Shown here: piece after piece, positions 40,834 to 49,408 of the stretch | Layout: every line of letters begins with the position of its first letter | Position numbering within the stretch: position 1 is the first letter of the stretch | Assembly: GCA_002410325.1 (NCBI GenBank) | Contig: DHRK01000065.1 | Coordinates: forward strand, 55,248 to 119,247 | Length of the DNA stretch: 64,000 nt | Origin: Syntrophomonas sp. UBA5314 | GTDB lineage: Bacteria > Bacillota > Syntrophomonadia > Syntrophomonadales > Syntrophomonadaceae | Direction: 5' to 3' | The notes under the pieces: model-generated | What the model was told of the DNA's origin: nothing | Database searches by the model: none | The model's input: only the letters and a program-made list of their open reading frames with translations | Position numbers and translations under genes: made by a program

Positions 40834-41856
40834 ATGGTTTTTGGCAAAGACTTGGGCATAGATTTGGGCACCGCCAATACCCTGGTTCATGTAAAGAGCC
40901 GGGGCGTAGTTATGAGAGAGCCTTCGGTTGTGGCCATTGAAAGCGATACCGGCAAAGTTCTGGCCGTAGGCGATGAAGCCAAGCAAATGATAGGAAGGAC
41001 CCCGGGAAACATAGTAGCCATCCGGCCTATGAAAGACGGGGTTATCGCTGATTTTGACATTACCCAGGCGATGCTGCGTTATTTTATCAACCGGGCTCTG
41101 GGATCGAGGACTCCCTTTGTAAGACCTCGGGTTATCATCAGTGTTCCGACCGGCTGCACCACGGTTGAGGAGCGGGCGGTCCGCGAGGCCGCCATTTCCG
41201 GTGGAGCCAAGGAAGCCTACCTGATTGAAGAGCCCATGGCCGCTGCCATAGGCGCCGGCCTTCCGGTGCATGAACCTACCGGTAATCTTATCGTGGATAT
41301 AGGCGGGGGCACTACTGAGGTGGCGGTCATATCTCTGGGCGGCATCGTGACCTCCAAGTCCATCCGGGTGGCCGGCGATAACATGGATGATGCTATAATC
41401 GCCCACCTGCGTAAAAACTACAACCTGCTTATCGGGGAGAGAACCGCCGAAGATATGAAAATTTCTATCGGCTCAGCCCTGTGGGAAGGCGGAGAGGAGT
41501 TCTATGAAGTCAGAGGGCGGGATCTGCTGAGCGGTCTGCCCAAAACCATCAAGGTTTCTTCCGAAGAGCTGCTTCATGCTCTTAAAGAAACGGTAGAGCA
41601 GATTATTGACGGGATCAAGGTTTGTCTGGAGAAAACTCCTCCGGAACTGGCTTCAGATATCATGGACCGGGGGATCGTGATGGCCGGAGGGGGATCTTTA
41701 TTGAAGGGGCTGGATAAATTGATCAGCCTGCATACCAATATGCCGGTGTACGTCTGTGACGACCCGCTTCTGGCTGTGGTGAGAGGAACCGGTATTGTTC
41801 TGGAAAACATTGAAGTGCTCAAGCGGGTATTGATATCCGTAAAGAAATCTTTTTAA
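40834..41856 (+). CDS. mreB: Rod-shape protein MreB (340 aa)
   Basis: Actin-fold motifs are clear: phosphate-1 DLGIDLGTANTLVH, AAAIGAGLPV, phosphate-2 LIVDIGGGTTEVAVIS and adenosine motif GIVMAGGGSLLKGLD. MreB filaments guide lateral wall synthesis. It is 10 bases after radC with AAGGAGG upstream and opens the mreBCD-mrdA cluster, so the cell is rod-shaped. Confidence 0.97.
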   Translation: MVFGKDLGIDLGTANTLVHVKSRGVVMREPSVVAIESDTGKVLAVGDEAKQMIGRTPGNIVAIRPMKDGVIADFDITQAMLRYFINRALGSRTPFVRPRVIISVPTGCTTVEERAVREAAISGGAKEAYLIEEPMAAAIGAGLPVHEPTGNLIVDIGGGTTEVAVISLGGIVTSKSIRVAGDNMDDAIIAHLRKNYNLLIGERTAEDMKISIGSALWEGGEEFYEVRGRDLLSGLPKTIKVSSEELLHALKETVEQIIDGIKVCLEKTPPELASDIMDRGIVMAGGGSLLKGLDKLISLHTNMPVYVCDDPLLAVVRGTGIVLENIEVLKRVLISVKKSF

Positions 41857-41867
41857 CCGGGTGAGGG

Positions 41868-42716
41868 TTGTTGTTCAAATTACTGCGCAGTAAATTTTTA
41901 TGGTTAATCCTGCTGATTTTGCTGTCGGCGGTGGGTTTAATGATTTTTGGCGCTTCCGGGTATACGGAAGGCAAAAACTTTGGCCCCCTGCAGGTGATCT
42001 ACGCGCCTCTGCACCGGGCTGCTGCGGGAATAACTAACGGCTTTAACAACTTTGCCAGTATATTCAGCAATAAAAAAGCCCTGCAGGCCCAGGTGACTCA
42101 AATGCAGCAGCAATTGGACGCTTTGCAGATGGAAAACCAGTCGCTAAAAGAATATAAAAGTGAAGCGGAGCGCCTGCAAAAACTGCTGGCCTTTAGAGAC
42201 ACCAATATCAGCACCATGCAGCTGCAAGCCGCCCATGTAATCGCTCGCAGCCCCAACAACTGGTACAAGAATGTGTCCATTGACCGGGGCAGCCAGGACG
42301 GCATAGCCAAAGGCATGCCGGTCATTTGCCCGGAAGGGCTGGTGGGCAGGGTCACCTATGTAACAGCGCATTCAGCTCAGGTTACTCTCATTACCGACCG
42401 GGAGATAGCAGTCGGGGCCATCCTGGAAAAAGACCGGGAGACCAATGGGATTGTTGAAGGATTTGGCAACAATACTGAATTACGAATGCAGAACATCCCT
42501 TTTTATTCCCAAATCCAGGTGTACGATGTGATTGTAACCTCTGATCTTTCCCAGACTTATCCTAAAGGAATACCTATTGGAACGGTAACCGAGGTAGTTA
42601 AGGAACCGGGCGGATTGCTCCTAAAAGCCAGCCTGAAACCGGCGGTTGATTTTGACCGCCTGGAAGAAGTCCTGGTAATCATGAGCTATCACCCCCAGCA
42701 AATCCCCCAGCAATAA
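41868..42716 (+). CDS. mreC: Rod-shape-determining protein MreC (282 aa)
   Basis: A cytoplasmic Lys/Arg stub and one membrane helix (about 8-28) precede a coiled coil (KKALQAQVTQMQQQLDALQ) and the MreC beta domain with VSIDRGSQDGIAKGMPVI and GLVGRVTYV. It starts at one of two adjacent TTG codons (41868 or 41871) behind GTGAGGG. MreC links MreB to penicillin-binding proteins outside the membrane. Confidence 0.94.
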   Translation: MLFKLLRSKFLWLILLILLSAVGLMIFGASGYTEGKNFGPLQVIYAPLHRAAAGITNGFNNFASIFSNKKALQAQVTQMQQQLDALQMENQSLKEYKSEAERLQKLLAFRDTNISTMQLQAAHVIARSPNNWYKNVSIDRGSQDGIAKGMPVICPEGLVGRVTYVTAHSAQVTLITDREIAVGAILEKDRETNGIVEGFGNNTELRMQNIPFYSQIQVYDVIVTSDLSQTYPKGIPIGTVTEVVKEPGGLLLKASLKPAVDFDRLEEVLVIMSYHPQQIPQQ

Positions 42717-42734
42717 GTAAAGAGGTAGAGGATA

Positions 42735-43238
42735 TTGCGCTGGTTATTACATATTCTTTTACCAATTCTGGCTATATTTTTACAATCGACTTTCTTCAGT
42801 TCCTATAGTATAAAAGGAGCGGTACCTGATCTGCTCCTGCTCCTGGTTATATTTTTTAGCCTGCTGGGTCCCAGGAAACAAGCTCCCCTATACGGTTTTT
42901 GCTGTGGCCTTTTTGAGGACCTCTACATGGGGCGTTTTATAGGCTTAAACGCCATTTCCAAAGCCATCACCGCCTTTTTGTTGAGTCATCTACAGCAAAA
43001 TGTCTTCAAAGAAAACATTCTGGTGGGGATGATGGCCGTTTTTATAGGAACTGTTTTAAATTCCGGTATGGTTCTGCTACTTAGCCTTTTCAAGTTTAAC
43101 GGTATTCACTGGGATGATAGCCTTTTTATGACTATCATCTTCCAGACGCTGTATAATGCCCTGTTATCAGGCCCCCTGTACATATGGTATTACAATTCTT
43201 CTCATTACGGTGTTTTGAGGGAGACAGAGGTGAGGTAA
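42735..43238 (+). CDS. mreD: Rod-shape-determining protein MreD (167 aa)
   Basis: It has five hydrophobic helices and the MreD pattern LPILAIFLQSTFF, GAVPDLLLLLVIFFSLLGPRKQAPLYGFCCGLFEDLY. It begins with TTG behind AGAGGTAGAGG and ends one base before the mrdA start. It works with MreC at the membrane in lateral wall growth. Confidence 0.92.
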   Translation: MRWLLHILLPILAIFLQSTFFSSYSIKGAVPDLLLLLVIFFSLLGPRKQAPLYGFCCGLFEDLYMGRFIGLNAISKAITAFLLSHLQQNVFKENILVGMMAVFIGTVLNSGMVLLLSLFKFNGIHWDDSLFMTIIFQTLYNALLSGPLYIWYYNSSHYGVLRETEVR

Positions 43239-45491
43239 ATGAAACCAGCTGAAATAAAAGGCAAACTGCGGTTTTATACTATTCTGGTCATATTTTTGAT
43301 GGGTTTTTTGTCGGTTCGTTTGGCCTTCGTACAGCTGTTTCGAAACGAAGCCTACCAGACCCGCGCCAAAGACAACAGCATCCGGCTGGTGACCATCAAG
43401 GCCTCGCGCGGCGAAATATACTCCCGTGATAATGAACTGCTGGCCACCAATAAACTAGTGTATACGGTGAGCCTCAATTATCTGGAAATCAGCAAAGCGG
43501 ACACCGATACGGTGGCCGCCAACCTGTCCGCCAACCTGATCGATCTCTATCCGGAAATGACCCCCGAATTCATCAAGGCCAAAGTCGACGAGCAGAAATT
43601 CCGGCTTTTTGAGCCGATTATCCTTTTGCGCGACATACCCTGGGACCTGGTGGTCAAACTGGAGGAGAACCGCATGGAGCTGCCCGGCGTAACTATCAAT
43701 GTTGAGCCCTTGCGCACCTACCCCAAGGGTTCCCTGGCCGGCCATGTGCTGGGTTATATTCACTCTATCAGCGAGGAAGAAATGGCCAAGGAAGAGATCA
43801 AAAGCCGCTACAGCCTGAACAGCCTCATAGGTAAATCGGGAGTGGAAAAACAATACGAGTCCTACCTGAAAGGGGTAGACGGTGCCCGGCGGATAGAAGT
43901 GGACGCCAATGGACGCCCGGTCCCCAACCGGGAAGTGGACACCAAGGACCCCGAAGCGGGTGCTAATGTTTATCTTACTATTGATTCCCGCCTGCAGCAG
44001 GTTATGGAGCAGAGTATGGAAGATACCCTTAAAAAGGTGCAGGCCGCCCATCCCAAGGCCCGGGTGGGAGCGGCGGTGCTCATCAATGTCAAGACCGGTG
44101 AAGTTCTGGCCATGTACAGCAGCCCGGCTTTAAACCCGGATGATTTTAAAGGAAAACTGAGCAATGCCAAGGCCCCCTATTATCTTCCCCAGGGAGATTA
44201 TAATCCCATGGAACCGGGGGCACTAAAAAACCGTGCCATACAGGGAAGCTACCCCCCCGGTTCAACCTTTAAACCGATTACCGGCATGGCTGCCCTGGAA
44301 AAAAACGTCATGAACCCTTTGAACGAATTTGTAAACTGTGCAGGGGCCTATTGGGTTGAACCATTCATAAGATGCACCGGGTTTCATGGCAATGTAAACT
44401 ATTATTCGGCCATGGCCCATTCCTGCAACACCTATTTTCAGGAGATCGGTCGCCGGACCGGCAAGGACGAGATCATAAGGGTGGCCGCCGAGTTCGGTCT
44501 GGGCGTCAAGACGGGGATCGATTTGCCTGACGAGACAAAAGGACAATTGCCTACTCCAGAAGGGAAAAAACAGATCAATGAAATAATTCTGAACCAGCAG
44601 CGAGACGCCGACAAAAAGAACATCAACAGCAAATACGAGGCCCTCTTGGCGCAGGCCCAGAGCGAACAGGAAAAGCAGGAGTTGCTTAAGAAAAAGCAAA
44701 AGGAATTGGACCAGGTAGAAAATAGATTCAAAATCAAATATGAATTTGATACCAATTGGCAAGCCTATGATACTTTCAACATGTCTATTGGGCAGGGGGG
44801 CAATAATTATCCGGTCATACAACTGGCCCAATACGTAAGCGCCCTGGCCAACGGGGGCTCTCTGTGGAAGCCCTACGTAGTCAGTAAAGTAGTCAGCCCC
44901 CAAGGTAAAACGGTCTTTGAAAACCAGCCCAGCCTGGTGCGCAGCGTGGCCGTATCAGCCAGGAGCATGGCCGAAACCAAGCGGGCCATGCTGGAAGTAA
45001 CCAGGGGGGATGGCACCGGGGCGGCCCTGTTTACCAATTTCCCGGCCAATATTCAAGTGGCCGCCAAAACCGGAAGTGCTGAATCGGGTAGGGCGGGCGA
45101 TGATCCTTTGAAGGATACCCACGGTGTATTTATAGCCTTTGCTCCATTTGACGATCCGGAAATCGCCTTTGCCGGCATTGTTGAATACGGCTACAGCGGC
45201 GCCACCTCAGCAGGTCCGGTATGCAAAGCGGTCTTCGAACAGTACTTTAGCGTAGTGGATCACCTGGCTGCTGCCACCAATTCGGCAACGCCGCCGGCAA
45301 CAACGCCGCCGGCGACAACCACAACACCGCCGGCAGGGAATACTGCGCCACCGGCTGACAGCAATCCCCCGGCGGCCGAAACCACCCCTCCGTCGACCAC
45401 AACGCCGCCAGCAGCTACTACACCGCCGGCAACCACAACGCCGCCGGCTGCAACTGAACCCGACCCGCCGCTTACGGAAGTGACACCGTAG
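43239..45491 (+). CDS. mrdA: Penicillin-binding protein 2, elongasome transpeptidase (750 aa)
   Basis: An N-terminal membrane anchor (about 11-30) and the PBP dimerisation domain precede the transpeptidase. Its motifs are STFK at 342-345, SCN at 395-397 and KTGS at 610-613. Between TPEGKKQ and the W..YDTFNMSIGQG segment lies a Lys/Gln/Glu-rich helical insert of about 60 residues, absent from E. coli PBP2. After the domain comes a 70-residue Pro/Thr/Ala tail of TPPATT-type repeats, probably a wall-spanning tether. It crosslinks peptidoglycan with RodA, encoded downstream. Confidence 0.95.
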   Translation: MKPAEIKGKLRFYTILVIFLMGFLSVRLAFVQLFRNEAYQTRAKDNSIRLVTIKASRGEIYSRDNELLATNKLVYTVSLNYLEISKADTDTVAANLSANLIDLYPEMTPEFIKAKVDEQKFRLFEPIILLRDIPWDLVVKLEENRMELPGVTINVEPLRTYPKGSLAGHVLGYIHSISEEEMAKEEIKSRYSLNSLIGKSGVEKQYESYLKGVDGARRIEVDANGRPVPNREVDTKDPEAGANVYLTIDSRLQQVMEQSMEDTLKKVQAAHPKARVGAAVLINVKTGEVLAMYSSPALNPDDFKGKLSNAKAPYYLPQGDYNPMEPGALKNRAIQGSYPPGSTFKPITGMAALEKNVMNPLNEFVNCAGAYWVEPFIRCTGFHGNVNYYSAMAHSCNTYFQEIGRRTGKDEIIRVAAEFGLGVKTGIDLPDETKGQLPTPEGKKQINEIILNQQRDADKKNINSKYEALLAQAQSEQEKQELLKKKQKELDQVENRFKIKYEFDTNWQAYDTFNMSIGQGGNNYPVIQLAQYVSALANGGSLWKPYVVSKVVSPQGKTVFENQPSLVRSVAVSARSMAETKRAMLEVTRGDGTGAALFTNFPANIQVAAKTGSAESGRAGDDPLKDTHGVFIAFAPFDDPEIAFAGIVEYGYSGATSAGPVCKAVFEQYFSVVDHLAAATNSATPPATTPPATTTTPPAGNTAPPADSNPPAAETTPPSTTTPPAATTPPATTTPPAATEPDPPLTEVTP

Positions 45492-45507
45492 GCAAAGGAA
45501 ATGAGTT

Positions 45508-45609
45508 AGAATGAGTTAGGGGACGGTTCTTCAACTCATTTTTGACAGGCTGAACAATAGCCAGTGCCTGTTTTGAAATGAGTTGAAGAACCGTTCCCTA
45601 ACTCATTTC
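45508..45609. repeat. REP-type palindrome (34-bp arms)
   Basis: The arms at 45508-45541 and 45576-45609 are inverted copies differing at two positions and contain TTAGGGGACGGTTCTTC. This core is familiar from repetitive extragenic palindromes linked to RAYT (TnpA-REP) transposases. An inner hairpin ACAGGC/GCCTGT sits in the 34-base loop. It lies between mrdA and minC. No RAYT gene is present in the window. Confidence 0.8.
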
Positions 45610-45859
45610 CTTCCGACTTTCAAACGAATCTAACTCTTTTTTATTTAAAAATTCCGCAATTTAAAAAAACTTACTTTATTTGTCGAAGCAGTCGCATGAA
45701 AGATGGCGTATTTTTGTTGCTCGCAAACGACTTACTCTGGGGAAAAACTCCAGGGAAAGAGCATATTTCTAATTTTTCAACGCAGGAAATATATGTAATA
45801 AATAGAAAATAATAAACAATGTGCAATTAGAAGCCGGCAAGTGATAGGAGGATTGTAAC

Positions 45860-46492
45860 ATGCGAGCGGCAGCCAGAGAATACGGAGAGGAAAAATTCAT
45901 AGACCTCAAGGCCTTTCATACTTTTCCTGAAATCAAGGCCGGATTAGAGCGCCGCGTTTCCGAAATCAAAAGTTTCAAACCCGGCACCAGCCTGATCATT
46001 GACCTGGGAAATAAGCGGCTGACCAGCAAACAGGTGCGTGAATTGGAGGATATACTGCTTGAACGAGGCCTGTACTTGAAGGAAGTTCTGTCGCGGGGCC
46101 GGATGCCCTATCCGATAAATGAGGATGGTTTGCCGCCGGTGGTGGAAAATATGCCCAGTTATGATGAAACTCTGTTGGTTTGCCGCCATCTGCGTTCCGG
46201 TCAGCGTTTCTTCAGTCCGGGCAATCTAGTGGTCCTGGGGGATGTAAACCCGGGGGCTGAGGTTATCGCGGCCGGCAATATCCTGGTTATGGGATCGCTT
46301 AAAGGGGTGGCCCATGCCGGTTATTTTGGAGATGAAAAAGCTGTCATCACCGCCTATCGTCTCAACCCCACCCAATTGCGCGTGGCGAATCACATAACTC
46401 GTCCTCCGGATGGTGACAATTTTATCGGCAAGCAACCGGAACTGGCACGGATCAGGGCGGGCAAAGTAATAATCGAAAAGTTAAAAATATGA
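45860..46492 (+). CDS. minC: Septum site-determining protein MinC (210 aa)
   Basis: The N-terminal domain (about 1-100) contains the FtsZ-interacting fold with LIIDLGNKRLTSKQVRELEDIL. The C-terminal beta-helix (about 108-205) has LVVLGDVNPGAEVIAAGNILVMGSLKGVAHAGYFG and ends VANHITRPPD. TAGGAGGATTGTAAC precedes the ATG. With MinD it blocks FtsZ assembly at cell poles. It overlaps the minD reading frame's upstream end. Confidence 0.95.
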   Translation: MRAAAREYGEEKFIDLKAFHTFPEIKAGLERRVSEIKSFKPGTSLIIDLGNKRLTSKQVRELEDILLERGLYLKEVLSRGRMPYPINEDGLPPVVENMPSYDETLLVCRHLRSGQRFFSPGNLVVLGDVNPGAEVIAAGNILVMGSLKGVAHAGYFGDEKAVITAYRLNPTQLRVANHITRPPDGDNFIGKQPELARIRAGKVIIEKLKI

Positions 46493-46506
46493 ATGGAGGT
46501 TTGGCA

Positions 46507-47307
46507 ATGAAAAGCAGGGTGTTGGTCATTACGTCGGGAAAGGGCGGGGTAGGAAAAACTACAACCACGGCCAACCTGGGGACGGCTCTGGCCATGATGA
46601 ATTACCGGGTGGTGTTAATTGATACAGATATCGGTTTGAGAAATCTGGATGTGGTAATGGGGCTGGAAAACAGGATCGTTTTTGATATTGTCGATGTTGT
46701 TCATGGCAACTGCAAGCTAAAACAAGCCCTGATTAAGGATAAACGGATCGAGGGGCTGCACCTCCTGCCAGCCGCTCAGACCAAAGATAAGACTGCGATC
46801 ACGCCACATCAAATGAAAAATCTGACCAATGAACTGCGTAAAGACTACGATTTCATTCTGGTGGATTGTCCGGCTGGAATCGAACAGGGCTTTAAAAACG
46901 CCATAGCCGGCGCCGATGACGCGATAATAGTCGCCACCCCGGAAGTATCATCAGTGAGGGATGCGGATCGCATCGTCGGGCTCCTGGAAGCGGCCGGTCT
47001 CAGCAACGCCCGGCTTATTATAAACCGGCTGCGTTCAAAAATGGTTAAACGCGGCGATATGATGGACATCGAAGATATTCTGGATATCCTTTCCATAGAT
47101 CTTTTGGGTGTAGTGCCGGAAGATGAGTCGATTGTGATTTCTACCAACCGTGGTGAACCGGCGGTCCTGGATGACAATTCTCGAGCCGGTCAGGCCTATC
47201 GCCGCATAGCCCGCCGGCTCGATGGGGAGGAGCTGGAAATTCAAGCCTTCAACGATCCCTCCTGGCTGATGGACCGGTTTAAAAAGATCCTGCGGCTGGC
47301 CAAATAG
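46507..47307 (+). CDS. minD: Septum site-determining ATPase MinD (266 aa)
   Basis: The ATG at 46507 is chosen because GGAGG lies 9 bases upstream; an ATG at 46489 has no such site. The deviant Walker A SGKGGVGKTTTTANLG, DTDIGLRNLDVVMGLENR and the C-terminal amphipathic membrane helix (LMDRFKKILRLAK) are typical. MinD recruits MinC to the membrane and is released by MinE. Confidence 0.97.
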   Translation: MKSRVLVITSGKGGVGKTTTTANLGTALAMMNYRVVLIDTDIGLRNLDVVMGLENRIVFDIVDVVHGNCKLKQALIKDKRIEGLHLLPAAQTKDKTAITPHQMKNLTNELRKDYDFILVDCPAGIEQGFKNAIAGADDAIIVATPEVSSVRDADRIVGLLEAAGLSNARLIINRLRSKMVKRGDMMDIEDILDILSIDLLGVVPEDESIVISTNRGEPAVLDDNSRAGQAYRRIARRLDGEELEIQAFNDPSWLMDRFKKILRLAK

Positions 47308-47318
47308 GAGGCGGTTAT

Positions 47319-47597
47319 ATGGCTTTATTGGATTTCATCTCGCGCTTTTTTATGAAGGACAATCCGCCTAGCAAAGAAGTAGCCAGAGAAAGGCTGCGCC
47401 TGGTTTTGGTGCATGATCGGGCTTCGGTGTCGCCCGATTTCATAAACCAGTTGAAAGAGGATTTAATCAGGGTTATCCAGGAGTATCTGGACATTGATGA
47501 GGATGCGCTCCAGGTAAGCCTGGAGAATGAAGAAGACTCAATTGCCCTGGTTGCCAATATACCCGTTAAGGGTTTAAAGAAGGTGATAAACCAGTAA
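47319..47597 (+). CDS. minE: Cell division topological specificity factor MinE (92 aa)
   Basis: TAGGAGGCGGTTAT precedes the ATG. The sequence follows MinE: ARERLRLVLVHDRASVSPDFINQLKEDLIRVIQEYLDID. MinE stimulates MinD to set up pole-to-pole oscillation. Bacillus uses DivIVA instead, so the presence of MinE agrees with Clostridia. Confidence 0.95.
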   Translation: MALLDFISRFFMKDNPPSKEVARERLRLVLVHDRASVSPDFINQLKEDLIRVIQEYLDIDEDALQVSLENEEDSIALVANIPVKGLKKVINQ

Positions 47598-47613
47598 TTA
47601 GCTTGACTACCTG

Positions 47614-47655
47614 AAAAAGTCCCGGGGAATCAAAATCCCCGGGCTTTTTCTTTTA
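47614..47655 (+). terminator. Terminator of the min operon
   Basis: AAAAAG..CCCGGGGA and TCCCCGGG..CTTTTT form a strong stem with a 7-base loop and a T-rich tail. Confidence 0.93.
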
Positions 47656-47676
47656 TATTTAACTAAAAACGTTTGG

Positions 47677-47705
47677 TAGACAGGGCTGGACCTGAGCTTT
47701 ATAAT
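47677..47705 (+). promoter_or_regulatory. Sigma-A promoter of rodA
   Basis: TAGACA and TATAAT are 17 bases apart. The predicted start near 47712 lies after an in-frame GTG at 47710, which supports the TTG at 47728 as the real rodA start. Confidence 0.82.
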
Positions 47706-47727
47706 AGGCGTGAAGGAGGGTCGGTTT

Positions 47728-48855
47728 TTGGAACTCAAACGCTTTAAATTTATAGACCGGACTTTTGTGTCGGTTTTAATTATATTGATCGCTTTTGGAC
47801 TGGTGGTCTTGAGCAGTGCTACTTATGCGTCCAATACCAACTATTTGAGCAAACAAATAGGGGCCTTTGTTCTGGGTATCATAGCTGCGATAATCATAAT
47901 CCGCTACGACTACATCCAGCTGCAACGCTACAGCTGGGCGCTTTACGGCATTTCCGTTATTTTGCTGATTTTGGTTTTGACCATCGGCAGCGAAGTCAGG
48001 GGAACCACCGGGTGGATTAAAATCGGCCCCTTGCCGCAATTTCAACCGGCCGAGTTCACCAAAATAATGTTCATTTTAGCCTTTGCCGATTTTTTGAGCA
48101 AGCGCAAAGGAAGTCTTGATACCTTTAAGGAAATGCTGCCCTGTTTTCTGTATATGGGGGTGCCCTGGGCTTTAGTTATGGCCCAGAAGGACCTGGGTAC
48201 CGGGCTGGTTTATATCGCAATCACTTTGGTGATGATGTATTTTGCCGGAGCCAATCCCAAGATACTGTTCGGCCTGCTGGGAGGGGCGGCTGCGGTCGTA
48301 GCCCTGGCTTTGTTTCTTCATTTCCAATATGGAATGTGGATTCCTTTACAGGACTACCAGGTGGACAGGCTAACCGTTTTTGTAAATCCTACCAATGACG
48401 GATCAGGAGGCAAGGGTGCGGGATGGAATACCCTGCAATCGCTTATTGCCATAGGCTCCGGGGGGGCCACCGGCAAGGGCTTGTACCATGGTACCCAGGT
48501 TCAGCAAAACTTCCTGCCCGAACACCACACTGATTTTGTCTATGCGGTAATTGGAGAAGAACTCGGCTTTTTGGGGGGGCTATTTGTCATCATTATGTAT
48601 GGCATCCTTCTGGTCCGCGCTATTGCCATCAGCTTTGAGGCCAAGGAATTATACGGCACTCTTTTGGTAGTGGGAGTATCGGCGATGTGGCTATTTCATA
48701 TTTTTGAGAATATCGGCATGTGTCTGGGGGTCATGCCGGTGACCGGAATCCCTCTGCCTTTCTTAAGCTATGGTGGAACTGCGATGCTCACCAATATGAT
48801 CGCCGCCGGGCTGATAGTGGGGGTCAATTTGCGCGGCAACCAGATCGTTTTTTAA
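47728..48855 (+). CDS. rodA: Rod-shape glycosyltransferase RodA (SEDS family, 375 aa)
   Basis: The TTG at 47728 lies 8 bases after AAGGAGG. About ten membrane helices hold the SEDS motifs WIKIGPLPQFQPAEFTKI, LPEHHTDFVYAVIGEELGFLGG (with the conserved Asp) and GMCLGVMPVTGIPLPFLSYGGT. RodA polymerises glycan strands and pairs with PBP2 (mrdA at 43239). It is transcribed from its own promoter. Confidence 0.95.
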   Translation: MELKRFKFIDRTFVSVLIILIAFGLVVLSSATYASNTNYLSKQIGAFVLGIIAAIIIIRYDYIQLQRYSWALYGISVILLILVLTIGSEVRGTTGWIKIGPLPQFQPAEFTKIMFILAFADFLSKRKGSLDTFKEMLPCFLYMGVPWALVMAQKDLGTGLVYIAITLVMMYFAGANPKILFGLLGGAAAVVALALFLHFQYGMWIPLQDYQVDRLTVFVNPTNDGSGGKGAGWNTLQSLIAIGSGGATGKGLYHGTQVQQNFLPEHHTDFVYAVIGEELGFLGGLFVIIMYGILLVRAIAISFEAKELYGTLLVVGVSAMWLFHIFENIGMCLGVMPVTGIPLPFLSYGGTAMLTNMIAAGLIVGVNLRGNQIVF

Positions 48856-48917
48856 AACCATTCCCCAAGCATCTCCCGACTGATTGTAAACTACCGGACT
48901 AAACAATAATAATCCTG

Positions 48918-48979
48918 AATAATCCTGACCAAGCTATATTAACAGTAACTAATTATAATGCAGCTTGGGCAGGATTATT
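48918..48979. repeat. 18-bp inverted repeat downstream of rodA
   Basis: AATAATCCTGACCAAGCT and its inverted copy (one mismatch) flank a 26-base AT-rich loop, followed by TTTGTTATTAT. It could terminate rodA; the loop also contains TATAAT. Confidence 0.55.
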
Positions 48980-49012
48980 TGTTATTATGGCGAAAAATAC
49001 AATAAACATAAC

Positions 49013-49141
49013 GACGCTCACCGAGCCGGTTTACCTAAGGTTGTGCTACTAGGGGACGCCGGCCGTTAGGGTGCAATGGGAAACGGTTGCGCCTCCCACT
49101 GGAAAGGCGAGCAGGTTACTGACAGCAAAGGTCAGGGCGTC
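49013..49141 (+). ncRNA. Molybdenum/tungsten cofactor riboswitch (Moco/Tuco RNA)
   Basis: The segment contains ACCGAGCC near its 5' end, then AGGG followed by a GC-paired stem (GGTGCAA.../GTTGCGCC), CCTCCC and CTGGAAAGGCG. This order matches the conserved Moco RNA core as remembered from E. coli moaA (AGGG-stem-GCCTCCC-CTGGAAAGG). The closing stem pairs GACGC (49013-49017) with GCGTC (49137-49141). It lies 270 bases upstream of tupA, the tungstate-binding protein gene. That location favours the tungsten-cofactor variant. Confidence 0.78.
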
Positions 49142-49169
49142 TTTCTAAGGGGCCCTGGTTTTATTTTTG
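49133..49169 (+). terminator. Terminator of the riboswitch expression platform
   Basis: CAGGGC (49133-49138) pairs with GCCCTG (49152-49157), followed by TTTTATTTTT. The 5' half shares bases 49137-49138 with the riboswitch's closing stem, so the two helices compete. Confidence 0.7.
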
Positions 49170-49408
49170 TCAACTTTTATTGATCTAGTTTATTTTTATA
49201 ATGCTTGTGTTGAATTTGTATAGTAGCTGTTATAAATAGAGAATATAGAAATTTATCAGCAACTATTTTTAAGCTTGGGGTTTGACCGGTATCTTATTAA
49301 AGATGCACCAGGGTCTTTTTAAGGTGTTTTTTTAAGGTACCGTGACTTTACTGAAAGGAGGCTTTGGGAAAGTATTTCAGGTGTTTTAATTCAAAAGGAG
49401 GGACTGTA

